Origin: Ceratotherium simum simum
Lineage: Eukaryota; Chordata; Mammalia; Perissodactyla; Rhinocerotidae
Direction of reading: 5' to 3'
NCBI RefSeq assembly: GCF_000283155.1
Contig: NW_004454229.1
Location: 9,567,733 to 9,631,732 of the forward strand
DNA length: 64,000 nucleotides
Position numbers and translations under genes: made by a program. The notes beneath the pieces are model-generated. The model saw only the letters and a list, made by a program, of their open reading frames with translations, was not told where the DNA came from and searched no databases. Positions 10,640 through 21,208 of the stretch are shown in pieces; positions within the stretch are counted from its first letter, which is position 1, and the number at the start of each line of letters is the position of its first letter.

Positions 10640-11555
10640 GCTAGGAAAGCAACGCTACTATTAAAATTGACTTTCAAACAAACTCACGGTGCAACATTCA
10701 GTATGTCAGCCTCTCTGGGTCTCAGCTTTCTTATGTACTAAAGGAAGAGATTGGGAATCTGTGCTCCTTTTTTTCCAGCCTCCCTATGTTATGATATGGA
10801 AATTGTAACATATAGGGGTCCATTTCCCTTTAGGCTCCATGCTACATATCGTCACGTAGGGCAGGTGAACCAATACGGATTTTATGGACAGAACGTATGC
10901 CATCTGCACGTTTAGGGGAAAGAATCTGTGGAAATTTAGCCTATAATGGAACCCAATAGGATCTTGCACTCTTTAATACATGATAGATTGTAAGGGCAAT
11001 TAATTAAATATGGAATTTGTGGAGAGCCATTCAGTTGACCTCTTCTATACTTGGGAAAACAGTCCACATGTGACTAGATGGAGAGAGACAGAAATATTAC
11101 TTGTAGAAACAAGCAGTTGTATTGTGAAGAGCGCAAGAAAAATATGTATTTTTATTTCTTCATTCAAACTCCTGATTTCTATCCAATGAATGATTTTCTT
11201 GGCAAACAATGACATACAGAATGTTCATTAAGAAAGAGCCTGGCAGCTTGCACTCGAATTCTTTTCAAATGTTTATTGTGCTGCAATCCAATTAAATAAT
11301 TCAAGGAAGCATTAAAAAGCCCTCAAGAGTGCCACAGAGAGTCCCTGGGTAACAGGAAACAGCAAAGGAGGGACCTGGGGCCCAGGTTCAAGCCTAGGGT
11401 CACATTGTTTCTTGATGACCAGGGGACCTGTTATTGATCCGTATCACTACATACCCACACCATTAAAGCAGTCAGCCAATATTGTCAAATCAATCCCTTC
11501 AAATCTTGTAAGTTAGGGGATGGGAGACATCCTTAAATCAAAGGAAGTTTATAAA
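10640..11555. other. Single-copy sequence, no gene seen
   Basis: No repeat landmarks. 11225-11345 (TTTCAAATGTTTATTGTGCTGCAATCC then AATTAAATAATTC) has an AT-rich, homeodomain-site-like look but nothing decisive. No open frame exceeds about 60 codons. Confidence 0.35.
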
Positions 11556-11559
11556 TTGG

Positions 11560-11815
11560 CAAATCAAGTGCCAGGACCAGGCAGAAAATGTTCTAGGGCA
11601 AAAGAAGTTCTATGTGAGGAAGTAGGAAAGGAGGAAGGATGTGATCAACGAAATAAGAGGGTTGAAATATAAAAGTATAGACCAGTCAGGGAGCTGAAGT
11701 GGCATGGTGTGAACAAATTGAGGAGAAAGAGATGAAGTGGATGTTAAATGAAGTGGAGGGGCAGGGAGGGCAACTGCAGGGAGAAAAAGGTGGGATGATG
11801 GCCAGTGATGCATGG
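11560..11815 (-). repeat. Probable L2 LINE fragment
   Basis: GGCAGAAAATGTTCTAGGGCAAAAG...GAAGTGGCATGGTGTGAACAAATTGAGGAGAAAGAG resembles the middle of inverted long L2 copies (GCATTCCAGGCAGAGGGAACAGC ... AGTGTGGCTGGAG). Diverged, so moderate confidence. Confidence 0.4.
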
Positions 11816-12530
11816 GTAAATGCTTAAACCGGTTCTACAAGAAAAAGTAAAGCCCTGATTTGTAGCACTTGTTTATTTCGATGGTGTAAATAATCCCACC
11901 ATGGCTGATTCCATGCTCCAACATGATGTCTCTAAACGCGGAGTTGGGAAGGGATGTGTGGTAGCACACGATGATGCAATACTTCTACCAGATGCACACA
12001 ATATGTGTAAATAACCTCAAGTGCGTAGATAGCAGTCAAGTGTAGAAAGGTAACAAGGAAGTGATGCATTTGAGTATTAATTACCTTTGTTTCAATATAA
12101 TTTATTTAAATGTAGTTTCATATAATTTAGTTTTTAATAATGGGTGTTTAAAAATAGGCTGGCAAAATCCCTAATAATTTAAGAGTTAGGCTCTTGTGGG
12201 CCATCTAGGTTTAAGCTGAATATGGGTGGGAGTACAGGTAATAGTCCCCTCAAGCAGTTAGGTTTACTTCTCTGGGTTGGAGATAGGCTTGTGGGGGTGG
12301 GGGAGGTGTGGGGGGAGGAGTGATAGCGGTATGGGTGTGGAGATTCTTAAGTGGGTGGAATTACTGCTCTGCAGTCTTACTGCAAAAGACAACTCCTCCA
12401 ATGAATGGCCGGTAGGATAGTGGAAAGTATTCTGGACTAACAGTCATCCTTCCAGATTCCAACTCCAGTAGGTTGGATTAGATGCCCTTTGTCTTGATTC
12501 TCTCATGTCATTGTATATACCTTGATCTGG
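11816..12530. other. Single-copy sequence with a G-rich run
   Basis: 12100-12170 is AT-rich (ATATAATTTATTTAAATG). 12291-12319 holds three G runs (GGGGG, GGGGG, GGGGGG), short of a full four-run quadruplex motif. No gene recognised. Confidence 0.4.
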
Positions 12531-12534
12531 CATT

Positions 12535-12685
12535 TTCCACACTGTACTCTATTTGGTTTATTTCTCTTTCCTATTAGTCTAGAAGACACTTGAGGGCAGA
12601 GCCTGCAAGGAGTCTTATCTTCATTCTCCATATGACTGGCCCAAAGTAAAGCACTCACAGATCATTTTTGAATGAATGAATCACT
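12535..12685 (+). repeat. L2 LINE 3' tail
   Basis: CACTGTACTCTATTTGG...GTCTAGAAGACACTTGAGGGCAGAGCC...TGAATGAATGAA follows the L2 sense tail (CACTGTATTGTAA ... ACTAGACTGTGAGCTCCTTGAGGGCAGGG ... GAATGAATGA). Confidence 0.75.
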
Positions 12686-12764
12686 GCCATAACTTGCCAG
12701 TGTGTGGCCTGCGTCAGTAAGAGGCTTTCTATGTGCTCCATCTTGTTGGATGTGTGAGGTGTAT

Positions 12765-12950
12765 CAGAGGGGAGCATATGGCCTTTGGAGACAAACAGCT
12801 CTGTGCGGGCCTCCAAGCCTCCTGACCCTGGCACTTGGGCAACTCACTTAACTGCTCTGAGCCTCATTTTAATGGGAGAATAAAAATGTCTTCTCTATAC
12901 AGTTGTGAGGGAAAAATAAGATAATATGTGTATACTGCCTAGCAAGAGGA
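12765..12950 (+). repeat. MIR SINE
   Basis: GGCCTTTGGAGACAAACAGCTCTG, TGGGCAACTCACTTAACTGC, TGAGCCTCATTTTAATGGG and ATACAGTTGTGAGGG follow MIR sense order. It is immediately followed by an inverted MIR. Confidence 0.85.
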
Positions 12951-12954
12951 TAAT

Positions 12955-13220
12955 AACAACACCAGTAATAGCAGTAAACATTTATTGAATGTGTGCTATG
13001 CAACACTCGTTGCTGTTACCATTTTATGTGTATTAACTCATTTGGTCCTCATAATAACACCATCAGGTAATATCTACCATTATATCCATTTGACAGATAA
13101 GGAAACTGAGACCCTAACATGTCCAATAACTTGCCAAAAGTTTATATATAGTTTATAAGGGACAGATCTGAGGTCCTAACCCAGGCTATTTGGCTCCAGA
13201 GATCAAGTTCTCTTTTATGA
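12955..13220 (-). repeat. MIR SINE
   Basis: AACATTTATTGAATGTGTGCTATG, GTATTAACTCATTTGGTCCTC, GACAGATAAGGAAACTGAGACC, CCAATAACTTGCC and GGCTATTTGGCTCCAGAG give an almost full-length inverted MIR. Together with the upstream sense copy it forms a diverged inverted repeat of about 200-bp arms. Confidence 0.88.
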
Positions 13221-13756
13221 TACCAAAATGCTTTCACTTCAGAGCATAGTGAATTTTCCAAAAGTCTATAATATAATGACACGTATCACCACACTACCTC
13301 CCCTCCTAACATGTCTATATCTTGTCAATGTGGTTCCCCCATCCTCTGTCCGATATCACTGCAGTCCCATTGTCCCAAATAATATTTCAGAAGTCAGATT
13401 TCCCTCCTTGTGTTGAAACCTCAGCATTCACTATGCTTCTCATTCAGGATTTGTGGATTCTTATATAGAACCTATGCCACTGTGACACCCGGCATGAGAT
13501 TTTCTGAGTGAAGGCAGGATGGTTTAATTATTACTGATTTACACCCTATTGCTTTCCAAGAAATTTTTGGGACAACTTAAAACATTTATAGTAAAATAAT
13601 GATAAAACAGAATGAGGGTAAATAATTGGGACCAGGAATACGTGAGTATAAACAGAAAGCACAAGTAGAAAAAATTCAGAATAGGTAAAAAGAATTTTAT
13701 ATACAAACCATAAAGGTCATATGATTGTTATGACTGAGCTTCAAAAAATATCTCTA
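13221..13756. other. Unassigned sequence
   Basis: 13228-13416 is an open frame without recognisable content. The stretch AGTGAATTTTCC...CCTCCCCTCCTAACATG may be decayed LINE sequence. 13500-13740 is AT-rich and featureless. Confidence 0.3.
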
Positions 13757-13758
13757 TT

Positions 13759-13951
13759 GGGGCCAGCCCCACGACTTAGTGGTTAAGTTCGGCACGCTCC
13801 GCTTTGGTGGCCTGGGTTCGCAGGTTCGGATCTCTGGCGCGGACCTACACCACTTGTCAGCCATGCTGTGGCCGCAACCACATACAAAATAGAGGAAGAT
13901 TGGCACAGGTGTTAGCTCAGGTCTAATCTTCCTCAGCAAAAGAAAAAAAAA
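13759..13951 (+). mobile_element. ERE SINE (perissodactyl), single-tail form
   Basis: Sense ERE: GGGGCCAGCCCC head, GTGGTTAAGTTCGGCACGC (A-box region) and GGTTCGGATCT at 13823-13833 (B-box, internal Pol III promoter from the parental tRNA). Then come CCATGCTGTGGCCGC, one GAGGAAGAT...GTTAGCTCAGG...CTTCCTC block and an A-rich tail. ERE SINEs are known from horses and other perissodactyls. This copy has one tail block, whereas the other four in the window have two. Confidence 0.93.
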
Positions 13952-13954
13952 TAC

Positions 13955-14008
<54 letters not shown>
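13955..14008 (+). repeat. (TATC)n microsatellite at an ERE tail
   Basis: About 13 uninterrupted copies of the 4-bp unit start four bases after the SINE poly(A). It probably grew out of the A-rich tail of the ERE. Likely polymorphic in length. Confidence 0.97.
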
Positions 14009-14009
<1 letters not shown>

Positions 14010-15130
14010 GCAGCTTCCTGGCTGCCAAAGTGAAAAAGAATGCATGTACAATGACAAAAAAACTCATTACCAGTTTAAAAGAGGGGAGAATAGGAATCCC
14101 AGTAGATCCTCTGGTGGATGGGAATCTATATACAGTACCGAACAAGGAGAGAAGAAATGGTCATTGTCTTCAACAGAGCTAGACCAAATGAAGCTTCAGA
14201 TATGATTCTTTTGCTTCACACAACCCCTTTGAGAAACGTCAAAGGATTTGAGGAATATCAACATTAAATCAGAGGAGCCAATGCTATTGTAAACATTGAG
14301 GACACTGGCCAGGCCACCTTTGCCTCAAAGTAGAAACATAAAGAAGGCTTCACTCTATTTCCTTTGCTCCTGGGTACCTCTTCATTGTTACTTCACTCCT
14401 GCTTGATATATTATTTTGAGATGGAGAAGAAGATCTAACGGTCTCTCTGTGCTCATGGTTGAACCATTCATTCTGCAATGATGCCCAGATTTGGATAATA
14501 TAATCATCCAGGAGTGCTCTGAAATGAAATTATAGGACTGGCCTGGATTGGAGTTTCTCAGAGGAAGTGGGTCTGCACTGAAAATTACTTGCTGCCCTTT
14601 GCGATGGTGGCAGTTAAATAACTCAACAAGAGGTCCCTCAGAGAAAATCAATACACACCAAATTGCAAAAATGTGGATGCAATTTGTGGGGAAAGTGGAT
14701 TTGATGTGAGTCTGTGTTGGCTGCCAGCATGGAGTCACTCTCAAGGTGGATTAAAGCATGTTGCAGCGCTCTGCTCCAAATGCTGGGCTGGCCTGTTCCT
14801 CGCCCTGCAGACCCCATCTCTCCAGGGTTTCAAACAAGTTGACCCACCAGCTCAACCCTGCTCCAGGCTATGGGGCCATTTCTACCCTGAGGCAAAGGCC
14901 TGATGTGGATTCAGCCATATTGACCAGGGGCATCAAGCCCCCTGGCTCCTAATGGAGAGCTCACCCTGTGTGCCAGTTCAGGGTAGTGGGGACTTTTCCT
15001 CATGCTTCATCTGAGGTCCTGTTTTTAAGAATGAGAGTCCTGTTGTGTTCCTCATTTCCAGAGTCTCTGCCTATCAGTCTCTAGGAAAAGGCTCTGCCTG
15101 CCCTCGCACTCCTAATGCCCTCTGAAGAAA
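14009..15130. other. Single-copy sequence; possible conserved element at 14440-14700
   Basis: No repeat landmarks. 14440-14700 contains GATTTGGATAATATAATC, GGCAGTTAAATAACTC and a TTGCAAAAATGTGGATGCAA near-palindrome (14664-14683). This is the kind of AT-rich, indel-poor-looking sequence often found conserved. The 118-codon minus-strand open frame at 14388-14744 has no recognisable domain. Conservation is untested. Confidence 0.3.
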
Positions 15131-15134
15131 GTAC

Positions 15135-15705
15135 CCTTTGGAAAATGTAAATGATATAACGACTCCCTTCCTAAAACCTCTCAATGGTTTCTCATCTTAT
15201 TTAGAGACTGTGTTGGCCTGTGAGGGCTTGTGTAACCTGGCTCCTCTCTGTGCTCCAATCTCATTTTACACAAACACTTTCTGTTCAGGCCTCACACAAT
15301 CTTCTCAGTGTCTGCAATAATCTAAGACCCTCTCACAGGTACTTGTACCCACCGCGCTCTCTGCCTGGAATGGTGTTCCCCAAGCTCTCCGCATAGCTAG
15401 AGAGTTCAGCAGAAGGGCACCTCCCAGCAAAGCCTTTCCTAACCACCCTTTCTAAAGCTGCACTCCTCCCCCATTATTTCTGTCATTGCATTAATTTCCC
15501 AACCTCAAGCTATAATAATTGTATTTATTTGTGCTCATGATTATTGTCTGTCTCCTCTACAATAATATAAATAACATGAGGGCAGAGAACGTATCAACTT
15601 TATTCACAGCTGTATTCCCAGTGTCTAGCATTGTATCTAGGTCGTAACAAGTGAAAAATAAATATTTGTGGAATGAATAAATGAATGAATCATGAACAAA
15701 TGAAT
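15135..15705 (+). repeat. L2 LINE, long 3' copy
   Basis: Nearly complete L2 3' end. AAAACCTCTCAATGGTTTCTC is followed by CTGTGTTGGCCTGTGAGGGC, then CTCTCTGCCTGGAATGGTGTTC and AAAGCCTTTCCTAACC. GAGGGCAGAGAACGTATC and TATTCCCAGTGTCTAGC come next, and a (GAATGAAT)n-type end closes it. One of the best preserved L2 copies in the window. Confidence 0.92.
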
Positions 15706-16825
15706 GATCTAGATCCCTTATGCTACCTACCTAGTTGCCTGAAGTTACCATTATGGGACCTATTGTCTTAATGGGATTCTACTACTTTATGTTGTTGGAC
15801 ATTCTTGATGATAATGCTAGCCATAACGCTACCCGTTGCCTACGTAGTGTTTTTTTAAGCTTTTTTGGGTGTAGTGGAGTCCTTTAATTAATTTTAAATG
15901 CAATCTTGTCATGAAATCCAGAAGATAAAACTGATGAAAATGGGTCTGCTCTGCTTGACTTAGAAGTGAGAAGATTCAAGCTTCACCTGGCTCCCTTTAG
16001 ATACTTCTGAAAAATTTGGAGCCCTCCACAGCATGGCTTGGCAACCTGTGGCTGAGTAGGTGCTTCGTCAGCTCTGTGGTCTGCCTTCTAGACTGGACTT
16101 CCTTTTGCAAAAGAACAGCTGGGTCTGTCCACATTTGATGACCGAGCATCAGCTCCACTCTAGACTGTGGTCTCACATCAATCTTGCCGGCTATGCTTTG
16201 GCACTGCAATTAACTGTTCCATGTCTCACCATACCACAAAATACATCACCAAGACCCTGGATTGGAACAGTTGGTCTCTGAACTTGACGGGAGCCAGTGA
16301 CAAATCCCTCAACAATCCATAACAAACTTCGTTGGTCTGCTAATGCCAAGAAAGCAGGACAGATTTCTGTATGAGGATCTAACAGATGGGATAAATCGAA
16401 TCAGTTTTATTATTGTCTTAAAATGTATCTAATGTGCCCACAGTGAGACTTCTAAGGACCCTGACAAAATCTGAAGTTGAAATTAAACTGAAAAAGCATA
16501 TGCTCACCAGATTCTCAGTGTCAGCAAAGTCTTTCCTAATTACTGCTCTGGTTTTCAACAAAAAGAAGCCCACATAGTCACCCTTCCCTGAGGCGTGTCT
16601 CAATAAACCTAATACCACATCCTGGAGGCCCTAAGCTCTGATCTCCCAAGGGAAAAAAAAAATAATTGAGTGAAGCTGAAGTCCTTTACACTTACTCTTA
16701 AAGCCTAGTGATAGGGTCATGAGACAGAAAAACTATCCATCTAGCCAGAGGGCAGGAGAAGAGCCATCGGCCACAGTCGGGCAGACCCAAGAGAGTCCTG
16801 CAAGGTCTTCCCCTTCTTGGGTTGG
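15706..16825. other. Single-copy sequence, no gene seen
   Basis: About 1.1 kb without repeat landmarks. Open frames at 15997-16209 (minus) and 16060-16281 (plus) overlap on opposite strands and show no domain. A short A run (16651-16661) is the only simple sequence. Confidence 0.35.
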
Positions 16826-17095
16826 GCCCTCCCTAGCTCATTTCCTGCACTACTTGCCTCTCCCTTTCTACTCTTTCCCCACCCCCCATCACATTATTCT
16901 ATGCCTCCACGCCTGTGTTCACATGGTTTCCATTGTTTGGAATGCAGAGACCTAGACCAGCTCCCAAAGCAGCACCTCTGCCGTGTCAGGCCTGGCACTA
17001 GGTGCTGGGGATGCAGAAATGAACCACACACAGTCCTGCTTTGGCAAGCGGGCAGTGTGATCTGGAGCTATATGTGTCGAATACACATGAGAGTT
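16826..17095. repeat. Two opposed L2 LINE fragments
   Basis: 16830-16940 reads as sense L2 (TAGCTCATTTCCTGCACTACTTGCC...TGTTTGGAATGC). 16965-17090 reads as the inverted L2 tail (GTGTCAGGCCTGGCACTAGG, TGCTGGGGATGCAGAAATGA, CACAGTCCTGC). The three overlapping open frames here are incidental. Confidence 0.55.
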
Positions 17096-17314
17096 CAAAG
17101 ATCTCGTATGAAAAAGAAAAGAATATAAAATACTAAGTAGCAATTGTTTTATTGATCCCATGTTGAAATGATAATATTTTGGATATATTGTGTTAAATAA
17201 AATATATTATTAAAATTAATTTTACTTATTTCTTTTTACTTTTTTTAATATGGCTACTAGCGAATGCAGAATTACACATATGGCTCACATTATGTTTCCA
17301 TTGGATAGAGCTGC

Positions 17315-17480
17315 TCTTGCAGAGTGGTTCCCAAACCTACCTGGTCATCTGAACCATCTTAGGAGTTGGTCTCCATTCGCTGACAATTCTGGTTTAGTAG
17401 GTTCTTACAGGATCCTAGAATCTAGTTTTATGATGCTCTCCAGGCTATGCGATGGCTATGGTCATGCAGTTTGAGACAAT
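17315..17480 (+). repeat. MER5A-like hAT fragment
   Basis: AGAGTGGTTCCCAAACCTACCTGG...ACAATTCTGGTTTAGTAGGTTC...CTCCAGGCTATGCGATGG parallels MER5A (CAGTGGTTCTCAAACTT ... TTTCTGATTCAGTAGGTCTGG ... CCCAGGTGATGCTGATG). MER5A is a non-autonomous hAT-Charlie DNA transposon. Confidence 0.6.
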
Positions 17481-17499
17481 GGTTCCCATGTTACCCTGG

Positions 17500-17695
17500 A
17501 CTTCCTTCTACTGCAGTGCTGCCTCACCCTCACTGTGTATCAGAATCACCTGGGAGATTAAAAAGACATTAATTTCCCAACCTCACGAGTTGGATTCAAT
17601 TGGTCTGGGGAAAGCCCAGGCATTCTTATTTTTTTAAGAAAGCTCCCAGGTGATTCTCAAGTGCCGCCAAGGATGGAAACCATTGCCCAACCCCA
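17500..17695 (+). repeat. MER5A/MER5B hAT element
   Basis: GTGTATCAGAATCACCTGGG...TTCAATTGGTCTGGGG...CCAGGCATTCTTATTTTTTTAAGAAAGCTCCCAGGTGATTCTC is the MER5 body. A second copy sits directly after the first in the same orientation. Confidence 0.8.
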
Positions 17696-17699
17696 CCCC

Positions 17700-17850
17700 T
17701 TAACCCATACCCTGTCATTTTCCATGTACTTCTTTGTCTCCTTCACTAGACTGGGAGCTCCCTGTAGGTACCTTCTTCATCACCCTGTCTCTTATATCCT
17801 GAAGCCTATAGTAGTGGCCTCAGGAATACGGCTGAATGAAGAGATCTCAT
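17700..17850 (+). repeat. L2 LINE 3' tail
   Basis: CACTAGACTGGGAGCTCCCTGTAGG ... CCTGAAGCCTATAGTAGTGGCCTCAGG ... TGAATGAA matches the sense L2 tail. Confidence 0.7.
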
Positions 17851-18204
17851 GCCATCCTTGATGATTCGACGTTTTGGTAATGGCTTCTCTGTCCTGGCTT
17901 GGCTTTTGCTTCCACCTCTGGCTTTCATCTGTTTGTTCATTGGCCCCAAGTACCTTTTCGGAGCAGCTGGCATTCTCAGCTTCCTGCTTCCCTGAAGTTT
18001 TGGTCCAGTAGCAAGAAGCAGCCTCCCTCACTCCCCCAAACTCCGCTATCCTCACACCCCCTTTTATTCTCAAGGCTGAAGAAGGCAAGCTGCAGAAAAG
18101 ATAGAGCTCATGAAGACGAAAACTTGGAGCTGCATTTATCCTCAGTCATCTCCTCTGCTTGAACCCAAGTCCCATTACTCCGCATAGTGGGACAAAGAGC
18201 AGCC

Positions 18205-18345
18205 TGTTCAGTGCCCAGAGCTCTGGGCCAGGGGCAGCCGATCTGTGTTCCAGGCCTAGTGCTGCCACTGCCTGCCTCGGGGGTGTAACTTTCCCTCTCT
18301 GACCTCACAGACTCATCTATGAGAGGAGTAGGGCTGACCAGCAAA
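18205..18345 (+). repeat. MIR SINE fragment
   Basis: GAGCTCTGGGCCAGGGGC, CAGGCCTAGTGCTGCCACTGC, GTAACTTTCCCTCTCTGACC and CAGACTCATCTATGAGAGG follow MIR sense order. The open frames through here (17899-18344) on both strands are incidental. Confidence 0.65.
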
Positions 18346-19540
18346 CAATAAAAGTTCTACATTCACTGGGACTATGGGATCCCTGTGGGCCCACCTTCCC
18401 TCCACAGCTGCGTGCTCAGGATACAACAGGGAACAAGGGGGAAATGCTTTTTGCTAAGGTCTTGCTTCAAAATTGCAGCCTTGGCATTTCAATTGTGATA
18501 CCGTCCCTCCTTGGAGAACCTCCCAAACCTCCCTCCTCCCATGTTGGTCCTCAGAGCTCAGCTACACTGTCCTCAAACAGTCAAGGCAGGCGCCTGCTTG
18601 CTCGGAAGACGTTGGTGGGAACTCAGCAACAGCTCAGCGTGTAGAGACTGAGGACGTCTAATTAATGACCAGAATGCTGATTCTCTTCAAAAAATATTTT
18701 AGAATGAAGATTTCACCACCCCATTGTTGCCTTGAATGATTAGATGAATTGAGAAAACAAACAAATGAATAAAAATCACTGAAAAGATTTAAAATAAAAT
18801 CTAAAACAGGAGGGGGCAAGTTTTCTAGATTTGAAGGAGGGGATTCAATTGTAGTACTGAGAGAATGAAGTAGCTGATTCAAGCACTTATTCTATAAAGA
18901 CTATTTCCTGCTCCAATTCAAAGCTGCGGCAAAAATAATAATATAGGATTTCAAATTATTTTGAGTCACTGCATGTGTAACTGACAAGGAAGGGAAAAAA
19001 GTGGGTATCTTTTGTTAACTAAGAAATTACCTTTCTTCTATAAATTCTCTGAGAAACCAGAGGACAGAATGCTGAACTGGAGGATTCTGATTGGAACAGA
19101 AGCCTTTGAGCTACTTTGTAAAATTACTTGTTTTTTCTGCCAAAGGGGGGAAATCTACTTCCAAATGAATGAGTGGGTAATTGAAAATATGATAGGATTA
19201 CAGAAGACAATAAAAATAAATGTAATTAAAAAAGGCCAAAGATCATCTCCGACTTGTACATAAATAACGAAGCTACGTGAGGCGGGTAATGAAGAGAAAG
19301 TCGCTCTTCACGGAGCACTTGGGCACACTGACAGGGGGCCCAGAGCTTCCAGGGACAGGGAAGACGACAGCTGACAGAAACCCAAACAGATGAGACCCAG
19401 GCCTAATGAGTTTTCCAGTGTGGAACGTAATTAGTGAGGCTGTACCCTAATAAACGAGTGACACATTTAGGTGGCTGTGGTGGTGGCTATGCAAGACGAA
19501 GAGGCCCAAGCTGTTGACAAGTGAAACGTGCATGTCCGAG
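18346..19540. promoter_or_regulatory. Single-copy stretch with a candidate conserved element (19255-19490)
   Basis: No repeat landmarks across about 1.2 kb. 19255-19490 has TAATGAGTTTTCCAGTG, ACGTAATTAGTGAGG and CCTAATAAACGAGTG: several homeodomain-type TAAT cores together with retained CpGs, which is unusual for neutral mammalian DNA. Regulatory function is inference; no expression evidence is visible in sequence. Confidence 0.3.
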
Positions 19541-19544
19541 AAAG

Positions 19545-19725
19545 GGCTGAAAATATTTACTGACATCTACCGTGTGCCACGTCCTGGCCTAGGGTCGCTT
19601 TTTTAAAATCACGATATTACCTCATCTAAACTTCTCAGGCAGATTTTATTTTTCCCATTTTGTGGATAGAGAAACTGAGGCTCGGAGAAGTGTGGACAAA
19701 TCCTTCTTCGTAGCGCCACTGTAAC
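19545..19725 (-). repeat. MIR SINE
   Basis: ATTTACTGACATCTACCGTGTGCC...CATTTTGTGGATAGAGAAACTGAGGCTCGGAGAAG is the inverted MIR. Confidence 0.75.
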
Positions 19726-19944
19726 AAGGGTGGCTTTGGTGAGACCCACCTCCAGGTTTGTAGGGCCTGATGCCCACCTTTTCCCCTCAGCAATACTTTT
19801 ATTGATGAGACATGCGATTACATTTTTGAAAATGGACAACTTGACGGTGGAAGGAGGATGTAATAGAATGGTTTTGGGGCCAATGGGGTGGGTGGTATTT
19901 GGGTCTATGTTTGCTTTGGGTCTGAAAGAAGGAAAGAAAGGAAA

Positions 19945-20150
19945 TCAACATTTATGGACCCCTCCTAGGTGTCAGTACTATTCTAGGTACCCCAAGGACC
20001 ACAATCTCAGTAAGCATTTTCAACAGCACCAGCAATGGTTGTTAGGTACTGCTATTTTCTGGCCTCAGAGAAGTTAAGCAACTTTCCTAAAGTCACTCAG
20101 CTCCTAAGGGGTAGAGGTGGGATTAGAGCCCAGGGGTCTGTGTAAGAGTG
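19945..20150 (-). repeat. MIR SINE
   Basis: CAACATTTATGGACCCCTCC, TAGGTGTCAGTACTATTCTAGG, AGAGAAGTTAAGCAAC, GTCACTCAGCTCC and GGGATTAGAGCCCAGGGG follow inverted MIR order. Confidence 0.8.
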
Positions 20151-20254
20151 AGCACGTGGAGATGGCGTAGAGAGCATCCCAGTGTGGGGGGTTGTGTGCA
20201 AGGCACAGACGAGTAGAAGTGTCCAGGGCATATTTGAGAAATATATATATACAC

Positions 20255-20545
20255 TTTTTTTTGTGAGGAAGATCAGCCTTGAGCTAACACCCATGCCAAT
20301 CCTCCTCTTTTTGCTGAGGAAGACCGGCCCTGAGCTAACATCTATTGCCAATCCTCCTCTTTTTTCTCCCCAAAGCCCCAGTAGATAGTTGTATGTCATA
20401 GTTGCACATCCTTCTAGTTGCTGTATGTGGGACGCGGCCTCAGCATGGCCGGAGAAGTAGTGCGTCGGTGCGCGCCCGGGATCCGAACCCCGGCAGCCAG
20501 CAGCAGAGCGCACGCACTTAACCGCTAAGCCATGGGGCCGGCCCC
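20255..20545 (-). mobile_element. ERE SINE, long form with two tail blocks
   Basis: Inverted ERE: T-rich tail, two copies of the GAGGAAGA...GAGCTAACA...CAATCCTCCTC block, then a 60-70-bp internal segment (CCCAGTAGATAGTTGTATG ... TTGCTGTATGTGGGAC). The head contains the B-box complement GGATCCGAACC (20479-20489) and GGGGCCGGCCCC at the 5' end. The internal segment is missing from the other copies, marking a separate subfamily. High CpG retention suggests a relatively recent insertion. The 138-codon minus-strand frame 20097-20513 is made by this SINE. Confidence 0.95.
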
Positions 20546-20589
20546 TGGGAAATATTCTTATATTACTACCGAGTTAACTAAGATCCAAG

Positions 20590-20712
20590 GAAGTGTAATC
20601 ACTTGTCCAAATGGGAAAATGTCTGTGACTAAATAAGACAATGTTGGAGAAAGTGCCTCGGCAGCAGCTGGCTCTCTGGGAGTTTAATAAATGTTAGTTC
20701 TGTTCCTTTCTC
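20590..20712 (+). repeat. Possible MIR SINE 3' fragment
   Basis: TAATCACTTGTCCAAATGGG...TGGGAGTTTAATAAATGTTAG resembles the MIR sense middle and end. Weak match. Confidence 0.35.
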
Positions 20713-20774
20713 CTGAAGTCACTCAGTACAGAGCAGAGCCAAGTGTTAAATCCAAGTCAAATCCCAAAGGAAAT

Positions 20775-21150
20775 CCTTCTTGTATGGCATGTTGAAGAGG
20801 GTGGTTTATTCTGAGGCTCTGGGCAGAGGAGCCTGTAACAGGCCATGCAGTGGGCCACGCCCCAGGACACTACCTGGAGATGTGAGGAAAGAAGCCCTTC
20901 GCGGGAGGCAAGATGTAAACGTGGTTGGACCAGCACGGTGAATTAAGGGCATTCCAAGCAGAGGGAACAGCACGGACAAGAGCCAGGAGGCCAAAGAGTT
21001 CCATAGAGTTGGAGCTTAACGTATGAAGAAGGGACGAGGCAGATGCAGCTGGGAAGGTAGAGGAGTCAGGTCTGGGGAGCTTTGTGTCCCTGGCCAGAGA
21101 CATTGGGTTTATCCAGGGGTCATCAGAAACCATTAGAGTCCTTTAGCCAG
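20775..21150 (-). repeat. L2 LINE fragment
   Basis: GAATTAAGGGCATTCCAAGCAGAGGGAACAGCACGGACAAGAGCCAGGAGG is a strong inverted L2 landmark. It continues to GGTTTATCCAGGGGTCATCAGAAACCATTAGAG, the equivalent of 'GGAAGCCATTGGAGGG'. Confidence 0.85.
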
Positions 21151-21208
21151 GACAAGCTAAGAACACCTAGATTTTCATTCTAAACAGTCACAGGGTAAGT
21201 CTTATACC

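Noticed and set aside
12291..12319. G-quadruplex
   Set aside because: Only three G runs of three or more lie close together; the fourth is too far away for the standard motif.
13759..13951. Functional tRNA gene
   Set aside because: A- and B-box-like sequences belong to the tRNA-derived head of an ERE SINE; there is no cloverleaf and the same sequence recurs five times.
20097..20513. 138-codon minus-strand open frame
   Set aside because: Its translation comes mostly from the antisense-inserted ERE SINE and neighbouring MIR.
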